A DNA stretch of 13,779 nt from Gammaproteobacteria bacterium (lineage in GTDB: Bacteria; Pseudomonadota; Gammaproteobacteria; Pseudomonadales; Azotimanducaceae), in contig NZNP01000089.1 of NCBI GenBank assembly GCA_002694945.1, positions 28,251-42,029 of the forward strand, in the 5' to 3' direction. The notes under the pieces were generated by a model. That model saw only the letters and a list, made by a program, of their open reading frames with translations, was not told where the DNA came from and did not search any database. Made by a program: the position numbers and the translations under genes. Below are positions 1 through 6,005 of this stretch, piece after piece (position 1 is the stretch's first letter; each line of letters starts with the position of its first letter).

Positions 1-480
1 ACGGCCCTTGATTTTCCTGAGAGGGTTTTATCATTGACCTTGAGTTGTACCAGTGGAGGGATTCACAATCCTGAACCCACTGAGGCTTTGGGTGATTTGA
101 CCTCTTCTAGTGATAGAGCCACTAATGGCCTACTGATGACTATGTCTGAGGCTTCAGCAGCGAAACCAGAATTAATGCAGTTGTATGAGTCGATTAACAA
201 CTTTAATGTGAAGTTTAGTTGGGACAAGTTGAGAACATTGCTCGGTCCGGAAAACGTCGTCCAGTTGAGTCAATTAAATCAGGTAAGCTGTCCAACGTTA
301 TTCATCAGCGGTGTTGAAGACCCTCTCTTCCCCCCTGATCAGCTCAATCAATATGTTCCTTATTTTCATAATGCGGATATTAAATTGGTTCAGGATGCAG
401 GCCACTCGCCATATTTCGAGCAACCAGAAATATTCAATACATTGCTGCGAGATCACGTCGAAAAGGTTATTGTTCAATAA
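1..480 (+). CDS. Alpha/beta hydrolase, C-terminal part (5' end outside window)
   Basis: The reading frame is open from base 1 and ends with TAA at 478-480, giving 159 visible residues; an internal ATG at 34 is unlikely to be the true start because the residues before it (ALDFPERVLSLTL) are typical of the strand that follows the nucleophile elbow in alpha/beta hydrolases. The visible part carries the last two triad members: the acid in GVEDPLFPP (Asp about 107 of the visible residues) and the base in DAGHSPYFEQP (His about 135). The nucleophile Ser and oxyanion-hole motif must lie upstream of the window. A lid-like helical insert occupies about residues 40-90. The family includes esterases, carboxyl-ester and C-C bond hydrolases; the substrate cannot be told from this fragment. 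It lies 137 bp upstream of the selenoprotein gene on the same strand. Confidence 0.85.
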   Translation, partial: TALDFPERVLSLTLSCTSGGIHNPEPTEALGDLTSSSDRATNGLLMTMSEASAAKPELMQLYESINNFNVKFSWDKLRTLLGPENVVQLSQLNQVSCPTLFISGVEDPLFPPDQLNQYVPYFHNADIKLVQDAGHSPYFEQPEIFNTLLRDHVEKVIVQ

Positions 481-553
481 ATAATGAAGTTTAATGTGTC
501 TGATGAGATGTTTTTCACGATATCAAAACGAGATTCGTTGCTAAAAGAAAATT

Positions 554-576
554 ACAGGTAGTCTTAATCTACCTGT
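554..576. repeat. Perfect 8-bp inverted repeat upstream of the selenoprotein gene
   Basis: ACAGGTAG (554-561) and CTACCTGT (569-576) are perfect inverted copies separated by 7 bases (tcttaat). No T-run follows on the + strand, so it is a poor terminator for the hydrolase gene; read on the - strand it is followed by a T-rich tract, but no minus-strand gene ends here. It sits 41 bp before the start codon at 618. A weak -35-like TTGCTA (538-543) lies upstream, and the spacer of the repeat (CTTAAT) could serve as a poor -10, so the repeat could be an operator over a promoter. Function is inferred only. Confidence 0.4.
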
Positions 577-617
577 CGGTACATAAGCAGCTTGAAGATA
601 GCATTGAGAGGTGGACC

Positions 618-1097
618 ATGACAGAAAAGCTTGTAGGGGGTGATGAATTTCCATCACTATCTCTAAATACTGCGGGCGGAAATGCACTAGTGCTACCCGG
701 CGACCTGGGAACTCCACTGACAATAATTCTGTTTTATCGTGGCCATTGGTGACCTTATTGTCGTCGCCTGCTGGCAGGTTACGAAGAGCGCCGTGAAGCG
801 TTTGAGGAGGAGGGTGTTAGTATCTTGGCGGGCACGGTCGACTCGGAAGAGGATACGTTGAAACTCGCGGAGCCACTGGGTTTTCCTTTAGCGTATGGTA
901 TGACACGTAACGATGCTGATCTTGTTGGTGCTTGGTGGGATGAACGTCGTAACCACATTCAACCCAGTGAGTTTGTGGTGAACCAACGTGGTAAGGTACT
1001 GATGTCGACCTATAGTAATTCTCCGATTGGGCGCATGGATCCGGAAGAAGCATTATCTTTGGTTAGATTTCTTAACACCCAAAGGCAAAAAAACTAG
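618..1097 (+). CDS. Peroxiredoxin-like selenoprotein with UPYC redox motif (in-frame UGA = Sec45)
   Basis: The frame from ATG 618 (preceded by a good ribosome site, GAGAGGTGG at about 606-614) runs 159 residues to TAG at 1095-1097 and is interrupted only by TGA at 750-752. Read through, residues 39-50 are FYRGHW-U-PYCRR: in the AhpC/TSA redoxin family the usual form is FYRGHWCPYC, so the UGA falls exactly on the first cysteine of the CxxC motif and Cys48 is kept as the resolving residue. Sequence on both sides is family-like: an N-terminal strand region before Sec45, then helix (YEERREAFEEEGVSI), AGTVDSEEDT, and a C-terminal FVVNQRGKVLMSTYSNSPIGR beta-hairpin region. The expected role is thiol/selenol-based reduction of peroxides or disulfides in the cytoplasm; no signal peptide is seen. 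Standard gene callers would split it or start at 825. A nonsense mutation or base error is the alternative. Confidence 0.85.
750..752 (+). other. Selenocysteine codon (UGA) in peroxiredoxin-like gene
   Basis: TGA codon 45 of the frame starting at 618. It lies between TGG (Trp44) and CCT-TAT-TGT (Pro-Tyr-Cys48), so it replaces the redox-active Cys of a CxxC motif. TGA differs from either Cys codon by a single third-position base. Elsewhere in the window TGA ends the MetF, BadH-like, PaaX-like and thioesterase genes, so it is a normal stop codon in this genome and local recoding is required. Confidence 0.8.
761..784 (+). promoter_or_regulatory. Candidate bacterial SECIS hairpin downstream of the UGA
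   Basis: Starting 8 bases after the UGA, the RNA can fold as UCGU (761-764) with ACGA (781-784), a C/U mismatch (765/780), then GCCUG (766-770) with CAGGU (775-779, one G-U pair), closing a CUGG tetraloop at 771-774. The loop starts 18 bases after the UGA, a distance usual for bacterial SECIS elements inside the coding region. Known bacterial elements usually have a G in the first two loop positions; that holds here only if the closing G770-C775 pair is open, giving a six-base loop starting with G. The fold was found by eye and no energy was computed. Confidence 0.5.
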
Positions 1098-1169
1098 GGG
1101 GCTGGCACAAAATATGACAATTAAGTGTCGGTCAGTCCAATCAAATCAAATATAAAATTGGAATTTATT

Positions 1170-2627
1170 ATGTTGTTGCAAGATACGTCCCTTTTAGAAG
1201 GTCGAGCATTTATTGATGGAGAATGGATTGATGCGGACTCGGGAGAGAGTACTCCAGTTACAAACCCGGCCACTGGTGAAGTTATTGCTGAGACAGCTAA
1301 GTGCGGGACCGCGGAAACTCGTCGTGCCATAGAGGCTGCGGAAAAAGCTTTACCTGGTTGGCGATCGAAAACTGCTAAAGAGCGAGCATCGATTATGAGA
1401 AGGTTCTTTGATCTCATGATAGAAAATCAGGAAGACTTAGCTCAGATTTTGACTGCGGAGATGGGGAAACCTCTCGCCGAAGCCAGAGTAGAAATAGCCT
1501 ATAGCGCGGGTTTTATTGAGTGGTTTGCAGAAGAAGGCAAGCGCGTCTACGGAGATACCATCCCTTCCCCTTCAAACGATAAAAGAATAGTGGTTATAAA
1601 AGAGGGTATTGGCGTCGTAGGTTGTATAACACCCTGGAACTTCCCTAGTGCAATGCTTGGCAGAAAGTTAGGGCCTGCACTCGGAGCTGGGTGCACGGTT
1701 GTATGTAAGCCCGCGAACGCAACGCCTTTATCTGCAACGGCCATGGCGGTTCTTGCGGAGCGCGCTGGCGTGCCTGCCGGAGTTATTAATGTTGTTTCGG
1801 GAAAAACCGGTGAAATTGGTGATGAAATTACATCAAACCCGATCGTACGCAAAGTAACATTCACAGGCTCGACTCCTGTTGGAAAACATCTAATGGTCCA
1901 GTGTGCGGCCACAGTCAAAACTACCTCCATGGAGTTAGGTGGCAATGCTCCTTTCATCGTTTTTGATGATGCAGACCTTGATGCTGCCGTCGAGGGCGCT
2001 ATCGCATCTAAATATCGCAACGCGGGTCAGACTTGTGTTTGCACTAATCGTATATTGGTTCAAGAAGCCATATATGATGAATTTTCTAAGAAACTTGCAG
2101 ATGAAGTTGCCAAATTAAAAATTGGAAATGGTGCAGAAGAGGATGTCACTATCGGCCCATTAATTGATGAGGGAGCAGCGAACACCGTTTGCGAATTTAT
2201 AGACGATGCGCTTGCGAAAGGAGCTAAGGCTATTGTGGGTGGAGGAAGATCCAGTTTGGGGTCTGCTTTTGTTGAACCCACAATTCTTACTGAGGCGACT
2301 AGAGACATGAGATTGTTTAGCGAAGAAATTTTTGGACCGGTTGCACCTCTTTTTAAGTTCGCGACGGAAGAAGAGGCCGTTGAGATGGCGAATGACACCG
2401 AATTTGGACTCGCTGCTTATTTCTATTCCCGTGATATTGGTCGAGTCTGGCGAGTTAGTGAATCTCTCGAATACGGTATCGTGGGCGTAAACGAAGGCAG
2501 CATCTCAACGGAAGTTGCGCCCTTCGGAGGTGTGAAGGAGTCTGGAAGTGGTCGCGAGGGTTCTAAATATGGCTTAGACGACTACACAGAGATTAAATAT
2601 CTATGCATGGGAGGTATAGATAGTTAG
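1170..2627 (+). CDS. gabD: NAD(P)-dependent succinate-semialdehyde dehydrogenase (GabD)
   Basis: This 485-residue protein matches the GabD branch of the aldehyde dehydrogenase superfamily along its whole length, and E. coli GabD is nearly the same size. It oxidises succinate semialdehyde to succinate, the last step of GABA and related degradation. Visible motifs: ITPWNF (153-158) of the cofactor pocket, Lys180, FTGST (231-235) of the Rossmann turn, general-base Glu255 in MELGGNAPF, nucleophile Cys289 in NAGQTCVC with Cys291 two residues on, and the C-terminal APFGGVKESGSGREGSKYG that is typical of the family. I chose ATG 1170 over a GTG at 1125 because MLLQDTSLLEGRAFIDGEW aligns with GabD N-termini; the site before it (TTGGAA) is weak. 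It lies 72 bp after the selenoprotein gene and may be cotranscribed. Its substrate could be another semialdehyde; no gabT or gabP is present here. Confidence 0.93.
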   Translation: MLLQDTSLLEGRAFIDGEWIDADSGESTPVTNPATGEVIAETAKCGTAETRRAIEAAEKALPGWRSKTAKERASIMRRFFDLMIENQEDLAQILTAEMGKPLAEARVEIAYSAGFIEWFAEEGKRVYGDTIPSPSNDKRIVVIKEGIGVVGCITPWNFPSAMLGRKLGPALGAGCTVVCKPANATPLSATAMAVLAERAGVPAGVINVVSGKTGEIGDEITSNPIVRKVTFTGSTPVGKHLMVQCAATVKTTSMELGGNAPFIVFDDADLDAAVEGAIASKYRNAGQTCVCTNRILVQEAIYDEFSKKLADEVAKLKIGNGAEEDVTIGPLIDEGAANTVCEFIDDALAKGAKAIVGGGRSSLGSAFVEPTILTEATRDMRLFSEEIFGPVAPLFKFATEEEAVEMANDTEFGLAAYFYSRDIGRVWRVSESLEYGIVGVNEGSISTEVAPFGGVKESGSGREGSKYGLDDYTEIKYLCMGGIDS

Positions 2628-2696
2628 ATCTAGATTCGGTCGCCACTTTGTGCGCTAGTAGCTGAGTTCTTTTTGAACTTGATTTCAACGGAAAGG

Positions 2697-2708
2697 TCTC
2701 GCGCGAGA
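2697..2708. repeat. 12-bp perfect palindrome in convergent gap gabD/metF
   Basis: TCTCGCGCGAGA is its own reverse complement and lies in the 155-bp space between the converging gabD and metF-like genes (2628-2782). As RNA it would give a 4-bp stem with a GCGC loop, or a short bidirectional hairpin, without a T-run on either side. A second short inverted repeat, AGTTC-TTTTT-GAACT (2665-2679), lies nearby. Neither is a convincing intrinsic terminator, but nothing else in the gap could serve as one. No gene is seen in this space. Confidence 0.25.
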
Positions 2709-2782
2709 GGATACTTCTACTGTGATGTCGCCAATGTCGCCGGACGTCTGCGGGTATTTCATCGGTAGGCTTTAAACAATAA

Positions 2783-3649
2783 TCACTTGGCCTTTTCGAG
2801 TATTGTTGGAATGAGTGCCTCCCAACCGATGGCCATGATGTGAACGCCCTGACACATTGGTCTGATTTCTCGGATAATTTCGGCGGATATATCGGCACTC
2901 ACGGATTTAACATCCTCTGCTGCTTCAATGGTCTGAACAATCGTTTCCGGCACGTCGATACCTGGCACGTTCTTGTTCATATGGTCGGCCATTTTTGCGG
3001 ATTTTACCGGCAGTATCCCAGCAATGATTGGCACCTGAAATGACATCACCCTATTCATGAATGCCTCAAACGCCGCTGGGTCGAATATTGCTTGGGTTTG
3101 GAAATACGTTGCACCGCTTTCTATTTTCTTTTCGAGCCGCGTAATTTCGGTATCCAAATCATCTGCACCAGGATTCACGACCGCGCCAACATTTAGTTCT
3201 GGAGCTTCATTGAGTTCGTTGCCGGTTGAATCTTTACCCATTGCTAGTCCAGCAGCTGCACTGATGAGAGCCTCAGTACTGAAATCGAATACTGGCTTCG
3301 CGTCCGGGTGATCGCCTAGATGTGGGGGATCGCCGCCCATGCAGACGAGATGTTGGACACCGAGCGAAGCTGCGCCAAGCATGTCGGATTGAAGTGCTAT
3401 GCGGTTTCTATCTCTGGTTGTCATTTGCAGAATCGGCTCAACCTCTGCCCGTATAAGGGCATGAGCTGCTGCCAGCGGAGATAAACTCATTCTAGCATTG
3501 TGTGAATCAGTAATATTAAACGCGTCTACATACTCTTTAAGTTGCTCTGCAGTTGTTAGCATTTTTCTGATATCGATGCCCTTTGGGGGCGTCAGTTCGC
3601 TAGTTACAACGAAATCGCCTTCTGTAAGTTTTTCTTTAAACAAAGACAT
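2783..3649 (-). CDS. metF: Methylenetetrahydrofolate reductase family protein, acetogen-type MetF
   Basis: This 288-residue TIM-barrel protein matches the short MetF form known from acetogens, not the E. coli form. Visible family residues: SELTPP (17-22) with the catalytic-type Glu18, FNITDSHNARMSLSPLA (44-60), TTRDRNR (77-83), LVCMGGDPP (101-109) with the flavin-contacting Asp107, GDHP.AKPVFD (112-122), FQTQAIFDP (183-191) and CQGVHIMAIGW (266-276). The reaction would interconvert 5,10-methylene- and 5-methyl-tetrahydrofolate using FAD. In acetogens this type usually works with a zinc protein, MetV, which is not in the window. The start at 3649 overlaps the SDR stop by one base (TAATG) and has a strong site, GGAAGAGG, inside the upstream gene, so the two are translationally coupled. 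It ends with TGA. Whether it serves methionine synthesis or oxidation of methyl groups is open. Confidence 0.85.
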   Translation of the reverse strand: MSLFKEKLTEGDFVVTSELTPPKGIDIRKMLTTAEQLKEYVDAFNITDSHNARMSLSPLAAAHALIRAEVEPILQMTTRDRNRIALQSDMLGAASLGVQHLVCMGGDPPHLGDHPDAKPVFDFSTEALISAAAGLAMGKDSTGNELNEAPELNVGAVVNPGADDLDTEITRLEKKIESGATYFQTQAIFDPAAFEAFMNRVMSFQVPIIAGILPVKSAKMADHMNKNVPGIDVPETIVQTIEAAEDVKSVSADISAEIIREIRPMCQGVHIMAIGWEALIPTILEKAK

Positions 3650-4389
3650 TAACCTCTTCCTATAAACGGCATGCCTGATGCCATGATGGTCATAAACTGT
3701 ACATTCGCTGAGAGAGGCATAGTCGCTATCTGAACGACAGCATTAGCCACATGTGCGACATCCATGGTTGCTTCTGGCCTGACAGACCCGTCCGCTTGTG
3801 GGACGCCGTCAGTCATTCTTGCAGTCATCTCAGTGAGTGCATTGCCAATATCAATTTGACTGCAGACGATGTTATGGGGTCGGCCATCGAGCGACGTGGA
3901 TTTCGTTAGGCCAGTTACACCGTGTTTGGTTGCTGTATAAGGGGATGAGTAAGGGCGTGGAACGTGAGCTGAGATTGAGCCGTTGTTGATGATTCGGCCG
4001 CCTTTGGGTTTCTGGGTTTTCATCAACCGAAAAGCATTTTGAGTACATAGAAACGTACCCGTAAGATTGCTGTTGACCACCTCTTGCCATTGTTCAAGTG
4101 TAAGTTCATCGATTGGCAATGCTGGAGCAGCGCTTCCGGCATTATTGAAGAGGACATCAAGACGACCAAACGTCTCTTGAGTTCGAGAAAATAGCATATC
4201 TACTTCTTCCCTTGCTGATACATCAGCGGGGATCGCGACTGCTTCAGTTTCACATTCGGCAGCGACGGCCTCTATTGGCGTTAGTCGTCGGCCAGTGAGC
4301 ACCAACTTGAAGCCTGCGGCAGAAAGTGCGAGAGCAGAATATTTACCTATGCCTGTCCCGGCCCCAGTGATTAGTGCAATACCTGTCAT
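3649..4389 (-). CDS. Short-chain dehydrogenase/reductase (SDR), coupled to metF
   Basis: A classical SDR of 246 residues: dinucleotide motif TGAGTGIG (8-15), FNNAG (81-85), Asn108 in NSNLTG, and the catalytic Ser138, Tyr151 and Lys155 (YTATK). After the second strand it has TGRR (32-35), and two arginines there usually favour NADPH. The reading frame is open to an ATG at 4440, but I chose ATG 4389: it gives the normal N-terminus [11 protein letters not shown], has GAGGAA about eight bases upstream, and avoids overlap with the divergent gene at 4428. It ends in TAA sharing one base with the metF-like ATG. The substrate is unknown. The pairing with a methylenetetrahydrofolate reductase and the nearby hydroxypyruvate-isomerase-like gene suggests a small hydroxy-acid or one-carbon route, but this is inference only. 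Confidence 0.88.
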   Translation of the reverse strand: MTGIALITGAGTGIGKYSALALSAAGFKLVLTGRRLTPIEAVAAECETEAVAIPADVSAREEVDMLFSRTQETFGRLDVLFNNAGSAAPALPIDELTLEQWQEVVNSNLTGTFLCTQNAFRLMKTQKPKGGRIINNGSISAHVPRPYSSPYTATKHGVTGLTKSTSLDGRPHNIVCSQIDIGNALTEMTARMTDGVPQADGSVRPEATMDVAHVANAVVQIATMPLSANVQFMTIMASGMPFIGRG

Positions 4390-4416
4390 CGGTAAATTCC
4401 TCATCAGATGTTTGGC

Positions 4417-4428
4417 TATAGTACTATA
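4417..4428. promoter_or_regulatory. 12-bp palindrome in divergent gap, candidate bidirectional -10 element
   Basis: TATAGTACTATA is a perfect palindrome lying between the divergent SDR (start 4389) and hyi-like (start 4428) genes, only 38 bp apart. On each strand it reads TATAGT, one base from the TATAAT -10 consensus, so it could drive transcription both ways. For the minus strand this gives a leader of about 25 bases with a GAGGAA site before the SDR. For the plus strand transcription would begin at about 4429, leaving almost no leader before the ATG at 4434. No clear -35 boxes are seen. It could equally be an operator. Confidence 0.4.
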
Positions 4429-5204
4429 TGCACATGCCACTTTTTGCTGCCAATATTACGACCATGTTCCAAGAATTACCGATGTCGGAACGGGTTCAGG
4501 CTGCCCGTCGGTGTGGATTCGCTGCTGTTGAGTTTCTGCTTCCCTATGAATGGTCGCTTGAGGAAATCTATGCCTGGCCGGAAGTTGAGTCAGTCGATTT
4601 CATTTTGATGAATACCTTACCAGGAATTGATGGATCGCCAGGATGTGCGGCCATTCCTGCACGGATTAATGAGTTTCGAACGAGCTTCAAAGAAACTCTG
4701 CGATATATGAATGGTCTGGACATCGGGATGGTTCATTTGATGGCAGGCAAGCCCAGTGAAAACTTGCCTGAGGCAGAATCCTGTTTTGTTGAGAATGTGC
4801 GCTGGGCTGCAGATCTGGTGCCGGATAAAATCATTCTTTTAGAGGCTTTAAATACTTTTGATATGCCGGACTACTTGTACAGTATGACGGATCACACGGT
4901 TAGTTTGATCGAACGCATATCAAGGCCCAACGTCAAACTCCAGTTTGATTTTTATCACCAACAACTGATGGAAGGAAATTTGTCCAAGACGCTTGAAAAA
5001 CACTGGAAGCATATTGGTCATATCCAGTTCTCAAGTGTGCCGGGTCGAAACGAACCTCAGTATGGTGAAGTCAATGTTGAATTCCTCTTCGATTGGCTCG
5101 ACGAACAAAATTATCATGGATGGATTGGTTGCGAATACAAAGCGCGAAAGCTCACCCCAGAGGGTCTCACCTGGGGTCGTCGTTGGGGACTTGGACTTGA
5201 GTAG
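4428..5204 (+). CDS. hyi: Hydroxypyruvate isomerase family protein (Hyi-like TIM barrel)
   Basis: The protein is 258 residues, the same length as E. coli Hyi, and collinear with it: [13 protein letters not shown] at the start, [14 protein letters not shown] (29-42), MNTLPG (61-66), AAIPAR (74-79) and [14 protein letters not shown] end. The four carboxylate/amide metal ligands of the AP-endonuclease-2 fold can be placed: Glu139 in LLEALNTFD, Asp174 in QFDFYH, Gln200 in HIQFSS and Glu236 in GCEYKAR. Hyi interconverts hydroxypyruvate and tartronate semialdehyde; relatives (OtnI) isomerise 2-oxo-tetronates. The usual partners glyoxylate carboligase, tartronate semialdehyde reductase or OtnK are not in the window. 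ATG 4428 or ATG 4434 could be the start (homologues favour the second); neither has a clear ribosome site. It ends only three bases from the converging BadH-like gene. Confidence 0.82.
   Translation: MHMPLFAANITTMFQELPMSERVQAARRCGFAAVEFLLPYEWSLEEIYAWPEVESVDFILMNTLPGIDGSPGCAAIPARINEFRTSFKETLRYMNGLDIGMVHLMAGKPSENLPEAESCFVENVRWAADLVPDKIILLEALNTFDMPDYLYSMTDHTVSLIERISRPNVKLQFDFYHQQLMEGNLSKTLEKHWKHIGHIQFSSVPGRNEPQYGEVNVEFLFDWLDEQNYHGWIGCEYKARKLTPEGLTWGRRWGLGLE
5154..5177. repeat. Inverted repeat near the 3' end of hyi, possible hairpin
   Basis: ACCCCAG (5154-5160) and CTGGGGT (5171-5177) form a 7-bp GC-rich stem with a 10-base loop inside the last codons of the hyi-like gene. Since hyi and the BadH-like gene converge with only three bases between their stops, any transcription stop must lie inside coding sequence, and this hairpin is the best structure nearby. 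No T-run follows, so it does not meet the usual intrinsic terminator pattern. Confidence 0.25.
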
Positions 5205-5207
5205 TGC

Positions 5208-5969
5208 TCAGCCGTGCATGGTTAGACCGCCTGATACGCTTATTGTCTGTCCCGTGATGAAGTCAGCATCGTCGCTGACTAGGAACAGTATAGCGCCGGC
5301 GATATCTGCTGGTTGACCTAGCCGTCTCATCGGGATGGCTCTTTCAAGTCCTGATCTGATTCTTTGTCCAAACTCTCCCTTACCTGCGAATTCTTCAAAT
5401 AAACGGGTATCTGTTGGTCCAGGGCAGACCGTATTTATACAGATACCATTTTGAGCTAATTCTCTTGCAACACTTTTACCAAAACCGGTGAGTGCTGCTT
5501 TGCATCCTGCGTAGACGGCTTCTCCAGTTGAGCCCACGCGACCAGCATCGCTGGACACGTTGACGATCTTGCCTGCGCCTTGTTTGTTCAAAATTGGCAG
5601 GACATGATGATGGAGGTTTAGTGGACCTTTATAATTGATCGCGATGACTCGATCCCAGAATTCAGGGTTAGTATCGAGGAATGGCTGAGCAATGTCCCAG
5701 CCAGCATTGTTTACTAGTATGTCCAATCCTCCTAGCTGCTCGACGGCTTCGTTGACTGCGAAGCCGACGGCTTCGTAGTCTGAAATATCGACTTCGTGTA
5801 TCGAGGTCTTGACCGAGCTGAGTTGCGCAGCGACTTGCTGAGCGGCAATTCTATTGATATCGAACAGTGCAACATCGCAGCCTTCGGACGCAAGACGTGC
5901 GCAGATTTCATTGCCGATACCTCCTCCGGCTCCCGTGACTATAGCTCTCTTTCCTTTCAGGCCCAGCAT
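5208..5969 (-). CDS. badH: BadH-like SDR (2-hydroxycyclohexanecarboxyl-CoA dehydrogenase family)
   Basis: A 253-residue SDR with TGAGGGIG (12-19), Asp37 at the end of the second strand (FDINR, favouring NAD), NNAGWD (87-92), Asn112, catalytic Ser140, Tyr153 and Lys157. Several stretches are characteristic of BadH: NNAGWD..QPF, GEAVYAGCKAAL, VCPGPTDT (181-188) and the C-terminal ITGQTISVSGGLTM. BadH oxidises 2-hydroxycyclohexane-1-carboxyl-CoA to the 2-keto ester in alicyclic/aromatic acid degradation, but relatives act on many 3-hydroxyacyl-CoA-like substrates, so only a hydroxyacyl-CoA dehydrogenase role is fairly safe. ATG 5969 has GGGAG about eight bases upstream. It lies 36 bp downstream of the acyl-CoA ligase gene on the same strand, so ligase then dehydrogenase is probably an operon. 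It ends with TGA. Confidence 0.8.
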   Translation of the reverse strand: MLGLKGKRAIVTGAGGGIGNEICARLASEGCDVALFDINRIAAQQVAAQLSSVKTSIHEVDISDYEAVGFAVNEAVEQLGGLDILVNNAGWDIAQPFLDTNPEFWDRVIAINYKGPLNLHHHVLPILNKQGAGKIVNVSSDAGRVGSTGEAVYAGCKAALTGFGKSVARELAQNGICINTVCPGPTDTRLFEEFAGKGEFGQRIRSGLERAIPMRRLGQPADIAGAILFLVSDDADFITGQTISVSGGLTMHG

Positions 5970-6005
5970 TCGTCTACTCCCGTAAATTTTCTTCTTGGAT
6001 GTCGG

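Noticed and set aside
618-752. A short 44-residue gene ending at TGA 750-752
   Set aside because: It would end in the middle of the active-site motif; the same frame continues with family-like sequence for a further 114 residues.
817-1053. Minus-strand frame of 78 residues
   Set aside because: It is an antisense shadow of the redoxin gene with no recognisable motif or ribosome site.
825-1097. A separate 90-residue gene starting with ATG at 825
   Set aside because: It is the C-terminal part of the redoxin frame after the TGA at 750-752; the conserved fold needs the residues before it, and the strong ribosome site is at 618, not here.
1114-1155. A 13-codon frame (ATG 1114) between the selenoprotein gene and gabD, as a leader peptide
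   Set aside because: It has no amino-acid bias or attenuator-like hairpins, and the length is what chance would give.
1125-1169. GTG at 1125 as the gabD start
   Set aside because: The extra 15 residues do not look like GabD N-termini, and no ribosome site precedes GTG 1125.
1547-2020. Minus-strand frame of 157 residues inside gabD
   Set aside because: It lies wholly within a clear gabD gene and its composition is that of an antisense shadow.
2593-2898. Minus-strand frame of 101 residues at the end of gabD and metF
   Set aside because: It overlaps two well-supported genes and has no family features.
4390-4440. ATG 4440 as the SDR start
   Set aside because: It would overlap the divergent hyi-like gene and add 17 residues ahead of the normal SDR N-terminus; ATG 4389 has a good ribosome site.
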